This document shows positions 42,180-51,800 of a stretch of DNA of 64,000 nucleotides, piece after piece. The stretch is from UBA7957 sp965222695 (lineage in GTDB: Bacteria > Pseudomonadota > Gammaproteobacteria > Granulosicoccales > Granulosicoccaceae). The notes under the pieces were generated by a model that worked only from the letters and a program-made list of their open reading frames with translations, was not told the origin of the DNA and did not search any database. The position numbers and the translations under genes were made by a program. The DNA is taken from NCBI GenBank assembly GCA_965222695.1, contig OZ244967.1, positions 3,534,001 to 3,598,000 on the forward strand, in the 5' to 3' direction. Every line of letters begins with the position of its first letter. Positions within the stretch are counted from its first letter, which is position 1.

Positions 42180-42934
42180 TCAGGCTTATCGCCATGCAGG
42201 AACTCAGTCTGTTATTCCGATCCCCTCTGGCCTGGATAATCTGTGCACTGATGCAAATCCTCTTTGCCTGGCTGTTCCTTAGCTCCCTGGAGCAGTATCT
42301 GCTGCTGCAGCCCAAACTCGTATTAAGGGAGACTGCTCCAGGAGTCACGGCTTTTCTGGTTACGCAATATATGGCGCCGGCAGCGATAGCGATGATAGTG
42401 ATCAGCCCCTTGTTCAGCATGCGAACACTGGCCGAAGAAATGCGTTCCGGCACTTTTGTATTGCTAAGAGCCTCGCCGGTAAATTTCAGCGCAATAGTTA
42501 TGGGTAAATTTCTCGGTATCTTCGGCCTGCAGTTTATTTTAATCACACTTGCTTTTCTGATGCCGTTCGGACTGATAATTTATACTTCTCTGGACTTAGG
42601 TACGCTGTTGGCGGCTTATATAGGCCTGCTTTTTTTCAGTGCGGCCTGCACGGCACTGAGCTTGTATTTTTCGGCAATCAGCCGGCATCCGATGGTCGCC
42701 GCGTTTAGCGGATTCGCCGCCCTGCTATTTCTGTGGATGATAGGTACCGGGAGTTACTCCAGCGAATCGAGTTCGCTGCTACTGCTCAAGCTATCCTTGC
42801 CTTGGCATTTGAACAGTTTTTTCAAGGGCATGCTCGATTCACGCGATTTTGTTTACTATCTTCTGTTTATTGCCTTGTTTTTATCACTGACAGTGGTAAA
42901 ACTCGACAGCCAAAGATACTCGGAGCAGGGATAA
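42176..42934 (+). CDS. ABC-2-type permease, GldF-like
   Basis: 252-aa membrane subunit with about six hydrophobic segments, starting MIRLIAMQELSLLFRSPLAWIICALMQILFAW. The pattern YMAPAAIAMIVISPLFSMRTLAEEMRSGTFVLLRASPVNFSAIVMGKF fits GldF/ABC-2 permeases. Overlaps both neighbours (4 bp with the ATPase; TAATG with the next gene). Works with the ATPase and the GldG-like protein in the inner membrane. Confidence 0.9.
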   Translation: MIRLIAMQELSLLFRSPLAWIICALMQILFAWLFLSSLEQYLLLQPKLVLRETAPGVTAFLVTQYMAPAAIAMIVISPLFSMRTLAEEMRSGTFVLLRASPVNFSAIVMGKFLGIFGLQFILITLAFLMPFGLIIYTSLDLGTLLAAYIGLLFFSAACTALSLYFSAISRHPMVAAFSGFAALLFLWMIGTGSYSSESSSLLLLKLSLPWHLNSFFKGMLDSRDFVYYLLFIALFLSLTVVKLDSQRYSEQG

Positions 42935-44271
42935 TGTCAGGTTTGAGCCTCGTTCGTTGGCAAAATCTGTTGTTCTCAGCGATACTCACCGCCTTATGCA
43001 TCGTACTTGGCTGGTATAGCCAGCAATACTACAAGCAATGGGACCTTACGGCCCAATCGCGCCATTCATTGAGTGAATCGAGCAAAGCCGTACTCCGCCT
43101 GTTAAACGCTCCGGTGTATGCATCCATCGTTATGGGGCCGGAAAAAAGCCAGCGCGATGCGGTCAGCACTCTATTCGAAAAATATCAAAACCCGAAACCC
43201 GATATTTTTCTGGAGTTCATCAATCCGGAAACTCAACCACAGCGGGTTGAGGACTTAAAAGCGAACCCCGCAGGTGAAGTTATTCTGAACTACAAGGGCC
43301 AGGAGCAACGGCTGCGCACCTTATCCGAGCGGTCACTCAGCAATGCCTTGCAGCATCTGGCCAGGCCCTCCAAGCGTAAAGTGCTGTTTATCAGCGGACA
43401 CCGTGAACGCAAGCCCGGCGGTAAAAGCAACGGCGACTATGCGGAGTTGACGTCCCGGCTCGGTTCGATCGGATTCTCCATCGACACCATCAGCCTGGTA
43501 AGCCAACCGACTATTCCTGATGATACGGATTTAGTGGTTATTGCGGCTCCGCGCGATCAATACTTTCCGGGAGAAGTGGCCAGTATTTTAAATTACATCG
43601 GCCGTGGCGGAAATTTACTCTGGTTGCGTGAACCGGACCAAACGGATACAGGCTTGAAAGCGCTGGAAATCGAACTGGGTGTCAGCGCACTGCCCGGGAT
43701 CATCGTGGATGCTAATACCCGGCTGTTCAATATCGAATCACCAACTTTCACTGTGATCAATGAATACGCTCCAAACCCTGTTATCGCCGATTTCAGTAAC
43801 ATAACGCTTTTTCCGACCGCAATGGGCCTTGAGGTTCTGCCGATGCAGGATCAGAGTATCCGGCCTCTGTTGCAGACCGGCTCCAACAGTTGGACCGAAA
43901 CCGGTCCAATCGAAGGCAATATCTCCTACGATGAAAACAGCGTGGAAAAACGCGGCCCACTGTTGCTAGGGGTCAGTATTGACCGCGATCGAGGGTTTAA
44001 AAACCAGCGAATTCTGGTGATAGGCGACGCCGATTTTCTTGCCAATACCTGGCTGGGAAACGGCGGAAATCAAATGCTGGCGGAGCGAATATACAACTGG
44101 TTGGGCTCGGATGACAATATGCTGGAATTCACCAGCCCGATCGCCGCCGACAAGAAAGTCACTATCACTACCTCTGCACTTTTGAGTATGGCGGGCATTT
44201 ACCTGATGATCATTCCCCTGGCGATGTTCAGCCTGGCTTTCATAAACTGGCGAAAACTAAGAAAAGGCTGA
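42934..44271 (+). CDS. GldG-like auxiliary membrane protein of the ABC system
   Basis: 445 aa from the ATG at 42934. One N-terminal and one C-terminal membrane segment (IPLAMFSLAFINW) flank a large extracytoplasmic domain of the GldG/ABC_transp_aux type: SRHSLSESSKAVLRLLNAPVYASIVMGP, VLFISGHRERKP (the GHGE-like motif), IPDDTDLVVIAAPR, NYIGRGGNLLWLREPDQ. Gliding-motility relatives and intraflagellar-type auxiliary domains share this fold. Start overlaps the permease stop. Confidence 0.88.
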   Translation: MSGLSLVRWQNLLFSAILTALCIVLGWYSQQYYKQWDLTAQSRHSLSESSKAVLRLLNAPVYASIVMGPEKSQRDAVSTLFEKYQNPKPDIFLEFINPETQPQRVEDLKANPAGEVILNYKGQEQRLRTLSERSLSNALQHLARPSKRKVLFISGHRERKPGGKSNGDYAELTSRLGSIGFSIDTISLVSQPTIPDDTDLVVIAAPRDQYFPGEVASILNYIGRGGNLLWLREPDQTDTGLKALEIELGVSALPGIIVDANTRLFNIESPTFTVINEYAPNPVIADFSNITLFPTAMGLEVLPMQDQSIRPLLQTGSNSWTETGPIEGNISYDENSVEKRGPLLLGVSIDRDRGFKNQRILVIGDADFLANTWLGNGGNQMLAERIYNWLGSDDNMLEFTSPIAADKKVTITTSALLSMAGIYLMIIPLAMFSLAFINWRKLRKG

Positions 44272-44337
44272 GTCCTGCTTCCCCGCTTTGTAATACAAAT
44301 GCGGACGGCAATCTGATCTTGACCTGGGAAAATCAGC

Positions 44338-45189
44338 ATGGAATACTCTCTGACACAGAAAAGAAATCGGCTGCTTCTATTACTCAGTGGTCTGTTGCTG
44401 ATGCTGCTGGTTTTCGTGGTAACTCTGCATCGCGCCGAAGAATCACTCCAGCAGGCATTTTCCTCCATGACCGCCGCTGAGGTAAAAAGGATAGAAGTCA
44501 GCCGGCAAAAGCCTCCGGACCTGGTATTCGAGAAAAATGCCAACCGATGGTATCTGACAAAACCGATTCAGCGTGAGGCCGATTTCTCCAGAATTCAAAT
44601 CATGCTTGCCACCCTCTCCCTACCCAAGGCCACAGTATACGATGTGGCGGACGTGGATACGTCTGCCAGCGAACTCGAAGCGCCCCTGGCAAGCCTGAAG
44701 CTGAACGACAGCATGTTTCTTTTTGGCGCCAAAGACAGCGGAGGCGGCCGGCGATATCTGCAAACCGGAAATAAGGTCACCCTGATCTCAGATATTGTAT
44801 TTCCCGTCTTCAATGGCAGTTTAGCCGAATTCAGCGACAAATCGCTGATCTCTCCGGATACTGTACGGATTGAGACTTCCTTATATACTATCGACAAAAT
44901 CGCGGAGAAGTGGCAATCCGAACAGCTCGATGACGCAACCGCGGAGTCCGTCGGTCAGGCATGGTTGCAGCAGCCGGTAAAAGAAATACTACCTTGGCCC
45001 CCGGCTAACAGGAATATTTTGGAACGGGCTGAACAATATAAAGTCGAGCTGCAATCAGCAGATGATAATTCGATCACACTGGACATGTATTCCATACCCG
45101 AACTCACCCTTATCAAGTCGCAGTACAGTGACCATGCATTGATTATCGACGCGGAGCAGTTTTCCCATTTTAAACTGAATTTAAACTGA
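44338..45189 (+). CDS. DUF4340-domain protein
   Basis: 283 aa with one N-terminal membrane segment (RLLLLLSGLLLMLLVFVVTL) and a DUF4340 domain facing outward (ITAAEVKRIEVSR-like start, KNANRWYLTKPIQREADFSRIQIMLATL, DSGGGRRYLQTGNKVTLI). It commonly follows GldG-like genes. The stop overlaps mutM (TGATG). Probably the fourth component of the ABC system, of unknown role. Confidence 0.85.
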   Translation: MEYSLTQKRNRLLLLLSGLLLMLLVFVVTLHRAEESLQQAFSSMTAAEVKRIEVSRQKPPDLVFEKNANRWYLTKPIQREADFSRIQIMLATLSLPKATVYDVADVDTSASELEAPLASLKLNDSMFLFGAKDSGGGRRYLQTGNKVTLISDIVFPVFNGSLAEFSDKSLISPDTVRIETSLYTIDKIAEKWQSEQLDDATAESVGQAWLQQPVKEILPWPPANRNILERAEQYKVELQSADDNSITLDMYSIPELTLIKSQYSDHALIIDAEQFSHFKLNLN

Positions 45190-46001
45190 TGCCGGAATTG
45201 CCAGAGGTTGAAACTACCCGCCGGGGTATAGAACCGTTTATACGAAACCGAAAAATAACTTCCGTCAGCGTCCACAATGCGCGGCTTCGCTGGCCGGTGC
45301 CCGATAGCATCCAACAATTATGCGGGACACCTATTCAGACGGTAACGCGGCGGGGAAAGTATATACTGCTAAACAGCAAAAAAGGTACGGCATTGATTCA
45401 TCTGGGCATGTCCGGCAGCCTGCGTATTTGCAACTCTGGCTCTTCCCGGAAAAAGCACGATCATGTTGAGTTTCATCTGCCGAACGACCGGATCTTACGC
45501 TTTCACGATCCGAGGCGTTTCGGTTGTATTTTATGGGAAGCAGACGATATCGAAAAACATCCCCTGCTGATCAAACTCGGGCCGGAGCCTTTAAGCGGCG
45601 GTTTCAACGGCACGTATCTGGCGCAGCACGCAAAAAAACGTAAAGTTGCGATCAAGAATCTGATTATGGACAGTCAGTGTGTCGTCGGAGTGGGAAATAT
45701 CTACGCGAGTGAATCACTTTTTCTGGCCGGCATCAGACCCGGCAGAGCAGCCGCTGGTTTGTCAAAGTCGGAATGCTCGCGCTTGACTGAGACGATAAAA
45801 CAAGTGCTGACCGAGGCTATAGCCGCAGGCGGCACTACTTTAAAAGACTTTGTCAATTCCGACGGCAAGCCGGGCTATTTTGCCCAATCGCTGAGGGTAT
45901 ATGGCCGCCACACGGAACCCTGCCGGATTTGCGGTACGGCAGTCAAGAAAAAAATCATCGGACAGCGGGCCAGTTTCTACTGTCCGCGATGTCAATCCTA
46001 A
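45189..46001 (+). CDS. mutM: formamidopyrimidine-DNA glycosylase
   Basis: Removes 8-oxoguanine and other oxidised purines and nicks the site. 270 aa. The catalytic N-terminus PELPEVETTRRGI (Pro2, Glu3) is intact; Lys57-type region RRGKYILL, HLGMSGSLRI, then the H2TH region (NIYASESLFLAGIRPGRAA) and the zinc finger CRICGTAVKKKIIGQRASFYCPRC at the C-terminus. Start ATG overlaps the DUF4340 gene stop. Confidence 0.97.
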   Translation: MPELPEVETTRRGIEPFIRNRKITSVSVHNARLRWPVPDSIQQLCGTPIQTVTRRGKYILLNSKKGTALIHLGMSGSLRICNSGSSRKKHDHVEFHLPNDRILRFHDPRRFGCILWEADDIEKHPLLIKLGPEPLSGGFNGTYLAQHAKKRKVAIKNLIMDSQCVVGVGNIYASESLFLAGIRPGRAAAGLSKSECSRLTETIKQVLTEAIAAGGTTLKDFVNSDGKPGYFAQSLRVYGRHTEPCRICGTAVKKKIIGQRASFYCPRCQS

Positions 46002-46043
46002 ACCTGTTTGTCGAAATGTACCGGGAGGAATTTACGGGCTCTC

Positions 46044-46289
46044 TCAAGCCGTAAGGCTTTCGTATTTGTCCTGCAGCTCTTCCGGGGTTTCGGTATGATC
46101 CGGATCAATGAGGATGCAATCGACCGGGCAAACCTCAACACACTGCGAGGTTTCAAAATGTCCTACGCATTCGGTGCATAGGTCGGGGTTAATTTCATAG
46201 ATTTCTTCACCCTGATAAATAGCTTCGTTCGGGCATTCAGGCTCGCAAACGTCACAGTTAATGCATTCATCAGTTATGTATAGCGCCAT
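46044..46289 (-). CDS. YfhL-type 2[4Fe-4S] ferredoxin
   Basis: 81 aa: MALYITDECINCDVCEPECPNEAI and the second cluster region CTECVGHFETSQCVEVCPVDCI. The longer loop between the first two and later Cys of the second cluster (CxxC-x8-C-x3-C) is the Alvin (YfhL/FdxN-like) type. Small electron carrier, cytoplasmic. Located between mutM and coaD, a conserved neighbourhood in gammaproteobacteria. Convergent with mutM. Confidence 0.95.
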   Translation of the reverse strand: MALYITDECINCDVCEPECPNEAIYQGEEIYEINPDLCTECVGHFETSQCVEVCPVDCILIDPDHTETPEELQDKYESLTA

Positions 46290-46340
46290 GGGTGTTTCTC
46301 TTACTGACCGTTATATTCAAACTTCCTAATATACCATATT

Positions 46341-46820
46341 CTATCGGAATCGTTCAGCAAAAGCTTTGGCGACACAGGGATGCACGAAATCCGAAACGTC
46401 CCCGTCGTTACCGGCAATATCCCGAACGATGCTGGATGACAAAAAAGTGTATTTATTCGACGCGGCGATAAATACCGTTTCCAGATTCTGGTCGAGTTGT
46501 TTATTGACTTCAGCCAGTTGCACTTCGTATTCAAAATCGGAAATTGCCCGTAATCCACGCACGATTATGGTGGACTTCCACGTTCTCATATTATCCACCA
46601 ACAGGCCACGGAAAGGCTTAACCTCGACATTCGGTAGATGATCGAGTACCTCTGTCGCCATTTCCACGCGCTTTTCCAGAGAGAACAAAGGATGTTTTTT
46701 TTCACTGGCTGCAATGGCGACGATCAAATGCTTAAACATCAAACTCGCGCGGCTCGCTATGTCCACATGGCCGTTTGTGATGGGGTCAAAAGTACCCGGA
46801 TAGACGGCGATAAGCTTCAT
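46341..46820 (-). CDS. coaD: phosphopantetheine adenylyltransferase
   Basis: Penultimate step of coenzyme A synthesis. 159 aa, standard length. Nucleotidyltransferase motif YPGTFDPITNGHVDI (residues 8-22, the TxGH signature) and the conserved SSSIVRDIA near residue 128. It precedes the ferredoxin gene on the same strand, 50 bp away, likely one operon. Confidence 0.97.
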   Translation of the reverse strand: MKLIAVYPGTFDPITNGHVDIASRASLMFKHLIVAIAASEKKHPLFSLEKRVEMATEVLDHLPNVEVKPFRGLLVDNMRTWKSTIIVRGLRAISDFEYEVQLAEVNKQLDQNLETVFIAASNKYTFLSSSIVRDIAGNDGDVSDFVHPCVAKAFAERFR

Positions 46821-46881
46821 TTGTTCGTTCCGACTTAAAGCAAAAGCGAAGATTGCCTGATTCTATGCACGCTGTCTATCT

Positions 46882-47442
46882 TCACTGGGCGCCTATGAGA
46901 CCCAGACTGAATAACTCTCCGGCGCTCATCAATATCAGCTCGTTTCCGCGTATCTCTCCCGCGTCAACCAATTCATAGTAAACATTCCTTGAAATCAAAG
47001 CGTTTAAGCCGTGACGCACGTGCATATAAGGTGAAGGCTCGGCTGTCACAGGATCCTCCTCTACCCACATTGGATGAGCCGCATCGAGTAATACCTCATC
47101 GCCGACATTGGTTTCTAGAACGATCAACCGGCGTTGATCTTCGTCCTTCAGATACCGAGCCGATACGGCGATAAACGGTGCGTCCTGGACCTCGATACTT
47201 AATTTTTCAACCGGCGTTACCAAATAATATCCGTCATCATCCAGGCGCAATATACCGGCAAACAACCTTACCAGTTCGGATCTCTTGATCTCACTGCCCT
47301 CATGCAGCCAGCGACCGTCGCGCATGATGGTAATATCGATAGTGCCGCTTTTTTGAGGATGCCAGGATTGTACGGGTGGCTTTTTTTGGTTTCTCAGTTG
47401 GGTTTCAAGTGCTTCGAGCGTGATTTGTTGTTGATCGTTCAT
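46882..47442 (-). CDS. DUF1285 protein
   Basis: 186 aa from the ATG at 47442 (frame open to 47496). DUF1285 family by IDITIMRDGRWLHEGSEIKRSELVRLFAGILRLDDDGYYLVTPVEKLSIEVQDAPF spread and AHPMWVEEDP, PSPYMHVRHGLNALISRNVYYELV. Soluble, beta-rich, of unknown function; some structures suggest a small-molecule binding protein. On the same strand as ftrA upstream and coaD downstream. Confidence 0.88.
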   Translation of the reverse strand: MNDQQQITLEALETQLRNQKKPPVQSWHPQKSGTIDITIMRDGRWLHEGSEIKRSELVRLFAGILRLDDDGYYLVTPVEKLSIEVQDAPFIAVSARYLKDEDQRRLIVLETNVGDEVLLDAAHPMWVEEDPVTAEPSPYMHVRHGLNALISRNVYYELVDAGEIRGNELILMSAGELFSLGLIGAQ

Positions 47443-47501
47443 ACTTGAAAAGTTCCGTAACCGGGAGTGCCTATGCTTACAAACCGTGTAAGCCAAATCA
47501 A

Positions 47502-48482
47502 TTATTCGCCGATTTCCCCGGTTAAGCTAAAACGCCTGCGGTATTCCCGCGGACTGACGCCGACATGATTCCGAAAATGATGGCGCAGGTTTTCCGCCGA
47601 ACCGAAGCCTACCTGTTGCGCCACCTGCTCGATGGGGCCAGATCCGCAAATCAGTAAATCTTTGGCGTGCTTCAGGCGCTGTTGTTTCAGCCATTCTCCC
47701 GGCGGTAGTCCGGTGGATTCGGAAAAACGCCGCTCAAAAGTGCGTTTGCTCATCGCGATTCTTTTCGCCAGAGATTCCACCTTTAACGGTCGGTGAAGAT
47801 TGCTTTGCATCCAGTCCAGCAGACCCGCCAGCGGCGAGGGTCGGTTATCGACAGATCGTTCGATAAACTGTGCCTGTCCACCGTCACGATGGGGAGCTAT
47901 GACCAATCTGCGGGCAACCCGGTTGGCGATCTCAGCCCCGAAGTCCTGTCTCACGACATGCAGGCACATGTCCAGTCCGGCAGCACTTCCTGCAGAGGTG
48001 ACGTATTGCCCTTCATCGATGTAGAGGACATCCGGATCGACGTTGATTTTCGGGAATTGCTTTTGCAGCCTGTCAGCGTAAATCCAATGTGTCGTTGCCC
48101 GCCTGTTGTCCAGAAACCCCGCATAGGCAAGTACAAAAACACCTGAGCAGATGGTCAGAAACCTGACCCCCCTATCCCTGGCTCTTATTAGCCGTTGAAT
48201 CAATTTTGCCGGAGGAACCGAATCCACGCCGCGCCATCCCGGAATGACTATAGTGTCCGCGTCATCGAGTGCCAACAGACCTACACCCGGCGTCAGTTGA
48301 ATCTCCCCGGTTGCGTGCAAGGCACCGTGTTCCAAACCGCATACCCTGAAATCGTACCAATGCTTGAACTTCGGACGCGGTAATCCGAATACCTCGACCG
48401 CTATAGCAAATTCAAAAGTGCAGAGCCCGTCGTAGGCCAATACGGTGACTCGATGCGGCTTTTCCTGATGTTGGGCAGTCAT
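47502..48482 (-). CDS. ftrA: FtrA-type AraC-family regulator (DJ-1/PfpI + HTH)
   Basis: 326 aa from MTAQHQEKPH at 48482 (an in-frame ATG at 48497 is an alternative). Domain 1 (about 10-175) is a DJ-1/PfpI-like amidotransferase fold with FLTICSGVFVLAYAGFLDNRRATTHW; domain 2 (about 215-320) is the AraC double HTH (SKRTFERRFSESTGLPPGEWLKQQRL, IEQVAQQVGFGSAENLRHHFRNHVGVSPREYRRRF). The GlxA/FtrA subgroup is often divergent from a rhodanese-like gene; here the neighbouring rhodanese at 48610 is broken, so its usual target may be lost. Confidence 0.9.
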   Translation of the reverse strand: MTAQHQEKPHRVTVLAYDGLCTFEFAIAVEVFGLPRPKFKHWYDFRVCGLEHGALHATGEIQLTPGVGLLALDDADTIVIPGWRGVDSVPPAKLIQRLIRARDRGVRFLTICSGVFVLAYAGFLDNRRATTHWIYADRLQKQFPKINVDPDVLYIDEGQYVTSAGSAAGLDMCLHVVRQDFGAEIANRVARRLVIAPHRDGGQAQFIERSVDNRPSPLAGLLDWMQSNLHRPLKVESLAKRIAMSKRTFERRFSESTGLPPGEWLKQQRLKHAKDLLICGSGPIEQVAQQVGFGSAENLRHHFRNHVGVSPREYRRRFSLTGEIGE

Positions 48483-48609
48483 TGCTTTCTTTATCATTTT
48501 CCATCAGATGATTATGGCGGAATATTTCTGTTTATTGTCATTTACGCCAGTAGTGTCGTCAAGCCGGGCATGCCAGACTTTCACGGACGGACTCATACGG
48601 AAGAACGCG

Positions 48610-48865
48610 ATGAAATCAGAAGTGACCCGGGTTCGGGCTGCAGACTCGGAAGAAGCATACCGGTATTTTGAACAGGCTCTTAAAACCCTTTCCCGATAAC
48701 ACGTTTTTTGTCGTCTACTGCGCCGGCCCGCACTGCAACGGCGCCAACAAAGCGGCAATCCGGCTTGCCCGCATGGGCAGGCCGGTCAAAGAAATGATTG
48801 GTGGAATCTGCGGTTGGTTGGATGAAGGCTTTGAACTGCAGGCAGGTAGCGAAATAACAGAATAA
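48610..48865 (+). pseudogene. rhodanese-like gene with internal deletion and frameshift
   Basis: Two pieces of one rhodanese protein lie in different frames. MKSEVTRVRAADSEEAYRYFEQAL (from 48610) is the normal N-terminus. About 48680 onwards in the next frame gives PDNTFFVVYCAGPHCNGANKAAIRLARMG...GICGWLDEGFEL, the C-terminal half with active-site Cys in CAGPHCNG. Compared with intact family members about 45-50 residues between them (including the VDVRS region) are missing and the frame shifts. Its 3' end overlaps the 3' end of the convergent dehydrogenase gene. Confidence 0.8.
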
Positions 48866-51800
48866 GGAACGTAAACAGAAGAGTGAAAAGACTCAGCCCC
48901 GAGCCCTTTGATTGATTCACGGAATCCAGGGATCCATCGCTGTTTTTCACCTCCCAGCGTACCTCTTTCCGTGCACGGCTTGTACCGTCGGAAACCTCTA
49001 TCGTACTGATGAACACTCCGGAAGTTAGCGCCTTTCCGGTGACTTTGCCGCTTTGGTTGTCAATGACCAAACCTCCTGGCATATCCGTAGCTGTATATTC
49101 AAGCCGATCGCCATTGGCATCTGTTGCTCTGAAGACTATATCGGGACGATCGCCGACTTGCAATATAATGGTTGAGTCCATGGCTTCAGTAAAGACAGGG
49201 CCGGCTTCGGCAGAGGACTGTTGATGCAAAGCAAAATCCCAGCTAAAGGTATCACATTCCGTTGTTTGCTTGGGTCCGGCGGCGATAAACACCCTGTCGC
49301 CGATGCCTAGAACCTCCAGATCCGTATCAAAATCCGCCGAACCGCCATTGACTATATCACGCGAAAATACTGTGTTGCCGTTCAACAGCACCTGCACATC
49401 CATGCCGTCCCCGCACAAATCATTCTTATCATTAATCATGCTTTGAACTATGGCATAACGGCCGGGCGCAGGTACGGTGATCGCGGCAATAGCGTATTCC
49501 GCAAATTCGGCACCGTCACTCACACCTCGACCGGTATGAGCCGCATGTTTCGAGAGATACAAGTTGCTGTCAGTGGAATCCGGACGGTATCTCCCATTCA
49601 GAAACACCAGCCTTTCATGCAAATCGGTATCGATCATATCCGCGCGTGGGTTCCAAAAAAAAGACCAGCAGGGATTCACGTCCTGGAGGGCAGCACTGCC
49701 ATCGGCTCCGCCGCATCCGGACTCGCCCGGCAAAAAAGCTTCTGTATAGGTACTGGCGACACCGTCTACATCGTAACTTGCCACAAACTTCTGAGCCGCC
49801 TCACCGATCCTGACACTAAGCCTCGATTCACTCGAATTCGACCAACGCCGAAACCGGCCGGGCCCATTCCTTTCGGGTGCTTCAATAGTGCGTGAAGCGC
49901 CCACAATGGTCTTGATCTCGTACGGAGTGCGGTAACTGCTGCCTTCATATTCCAGCGACAAGCCAGTGGGGTAAGTATCCAAATACAGCCGGGAGGTTTT
50001 AACCGCAAGGGTTTCGCAATATTTCGACCTATCGCTTTGGGTGATGGCAAGCCCTAAGCAGACTTCTACCCTGTGATCGTCATCATGCTCGGGATAGGTA
50101 AATGAAAATGACTCTCCCGAATCTGTAGCAAAAGGTATAGCGTCGCCCGCAACTGCAATTATGGATGCACTCCACTCAAACATTTGAGGATCGATCAACT
50201 TCTCGGAACCTTTAACCCGGCCCTTGAATGCCGCTTTATCGCCTACACGAAAGACGGCGACTTCTCCTATCGGTTGAAAGTCTAGCTCTACCGGGGGCTC
50301 TGCTGCCGAAATCACTGTTGACTGGGTATCCGTGGCTCCTTTTTCATCCCGCACCTCAAGAGTGACGGTATATTTACCGGGCTCCTGAAAGACAACTCTG
50401 GCTTCCGCATCCTGGCTTCTCTGTCCGTTTCCGAAATCCCAGTCATATTCTGCGATCACCCCATCGGGATCATAGCTTGAAGCCGCATTGAAATTGACAC
50501 TTAAAGGCGCAGGTCCGGATTTCACCGATGCTTCAATTATCGCCACCGGCCGCTCGTTGACCGCATCAGTTCGCTCTCCGGTATAACGAATCCGTCTGAT
50601 CTCTCCGGTATTGATGCTTGCATAGTACAGATAGCCGTCGCGGCCGACTTTCAGTTCAACCAGGGCTGGCATATCGCTCGCGAAATCATATTTGATCACA
50701 CTGTCCGCATTGCTAAGATCCGCATATCTTAGCCAGCCTTGCAGGAAATCCGCGTAAAACAGCTTACCATGATAAGCAGCGGGAAAATTGTCGGCAAAGT
50801 AAAAATCACCTACTATCGCCGAGCCTGCGTCATTGCGCGGCCAGCTGATTATGGGCGCCTCAACATCCGGGTTTTGACGGTAAAAATCTTGACAATAGGG
50901 TAATTCTTCGAATCCCGGCCGTTTTTGACTACCTCCTTCAGCGCCGGAATAGCAAGGCCAGCCAAAGTTTTTCGCTGAGCCGCCGTTGATTTCCTCCCAC
51001 AAATCCCAACCTACATCGCCGACATAGGGTTCAAGCGTCTGCGGATGAATCGTCAGCGAGTAGGGATTTCTCAGGCCAAAACTGATGACTTTGGAGCGAT
51101 TGCTTTTCGGATTCCCATCGTAGTACGGATTGCCCTGCAATCCGTCGCCGGTGTCAGGGTCGATCCGGAAGATTTTTCCGCGCATACTGTCCGGATCCTG
51201 AACCATAACCGTCATGGGTTCAATACTGTGATAACTGGCACCGTCTCCATTCGTTACCCACAGATAGCCCTGTGAGTCAAAGCGGACCGAACCTATGGTG
51301 TGTGACAGTTCATCGATCGGCAGACAATCAAGGATTGGATTATCAATAGGGCCGCAGGACGGCAGATCGGTATTGTATTTTCCGTTCGGATCGCCGATGT
51401 TTTCAAAAGTACTGTTCAATCCCATGATGACTTTTGCGCTGTCCGGCAGAGCCCGGTTGAAATCCTGCGATGCATCCGCGGTGTAGCGTACCAGCCTGGC
51501 CACACGATTGCCGTCCCCGTCCGGTGCACCTGCTCCACTGAACCCTCGGCTGGCCAGTTCCGGAGGATCGTAGGTATAAAGCAGGTAAATGAAAGCTTGT
51601 TGCGGGAATTGCGGGTGCACGGCAACACTCAACAACCCTCGGTCGACACGGTCATTAACGATCTCGCGGATATCGATAAAGGGCTCATCCAGCAGATCTC
51701 CCTTAACCGCCACACTGACTATGCCTGATTTCTCGGCGATAAACAGCCTCCCCGACGGTGTCCAATCAAATCCGGTCACCTGACCGCGGATTCCCGAGAT

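Noticed and set aside
48664..48684. GAACAGGCTCTTAAAA looks like the end of the family 1 repeat
   Set aside because: It encodes the normal EQALK segment of the rhodanese N-terminus, so the match is chance.
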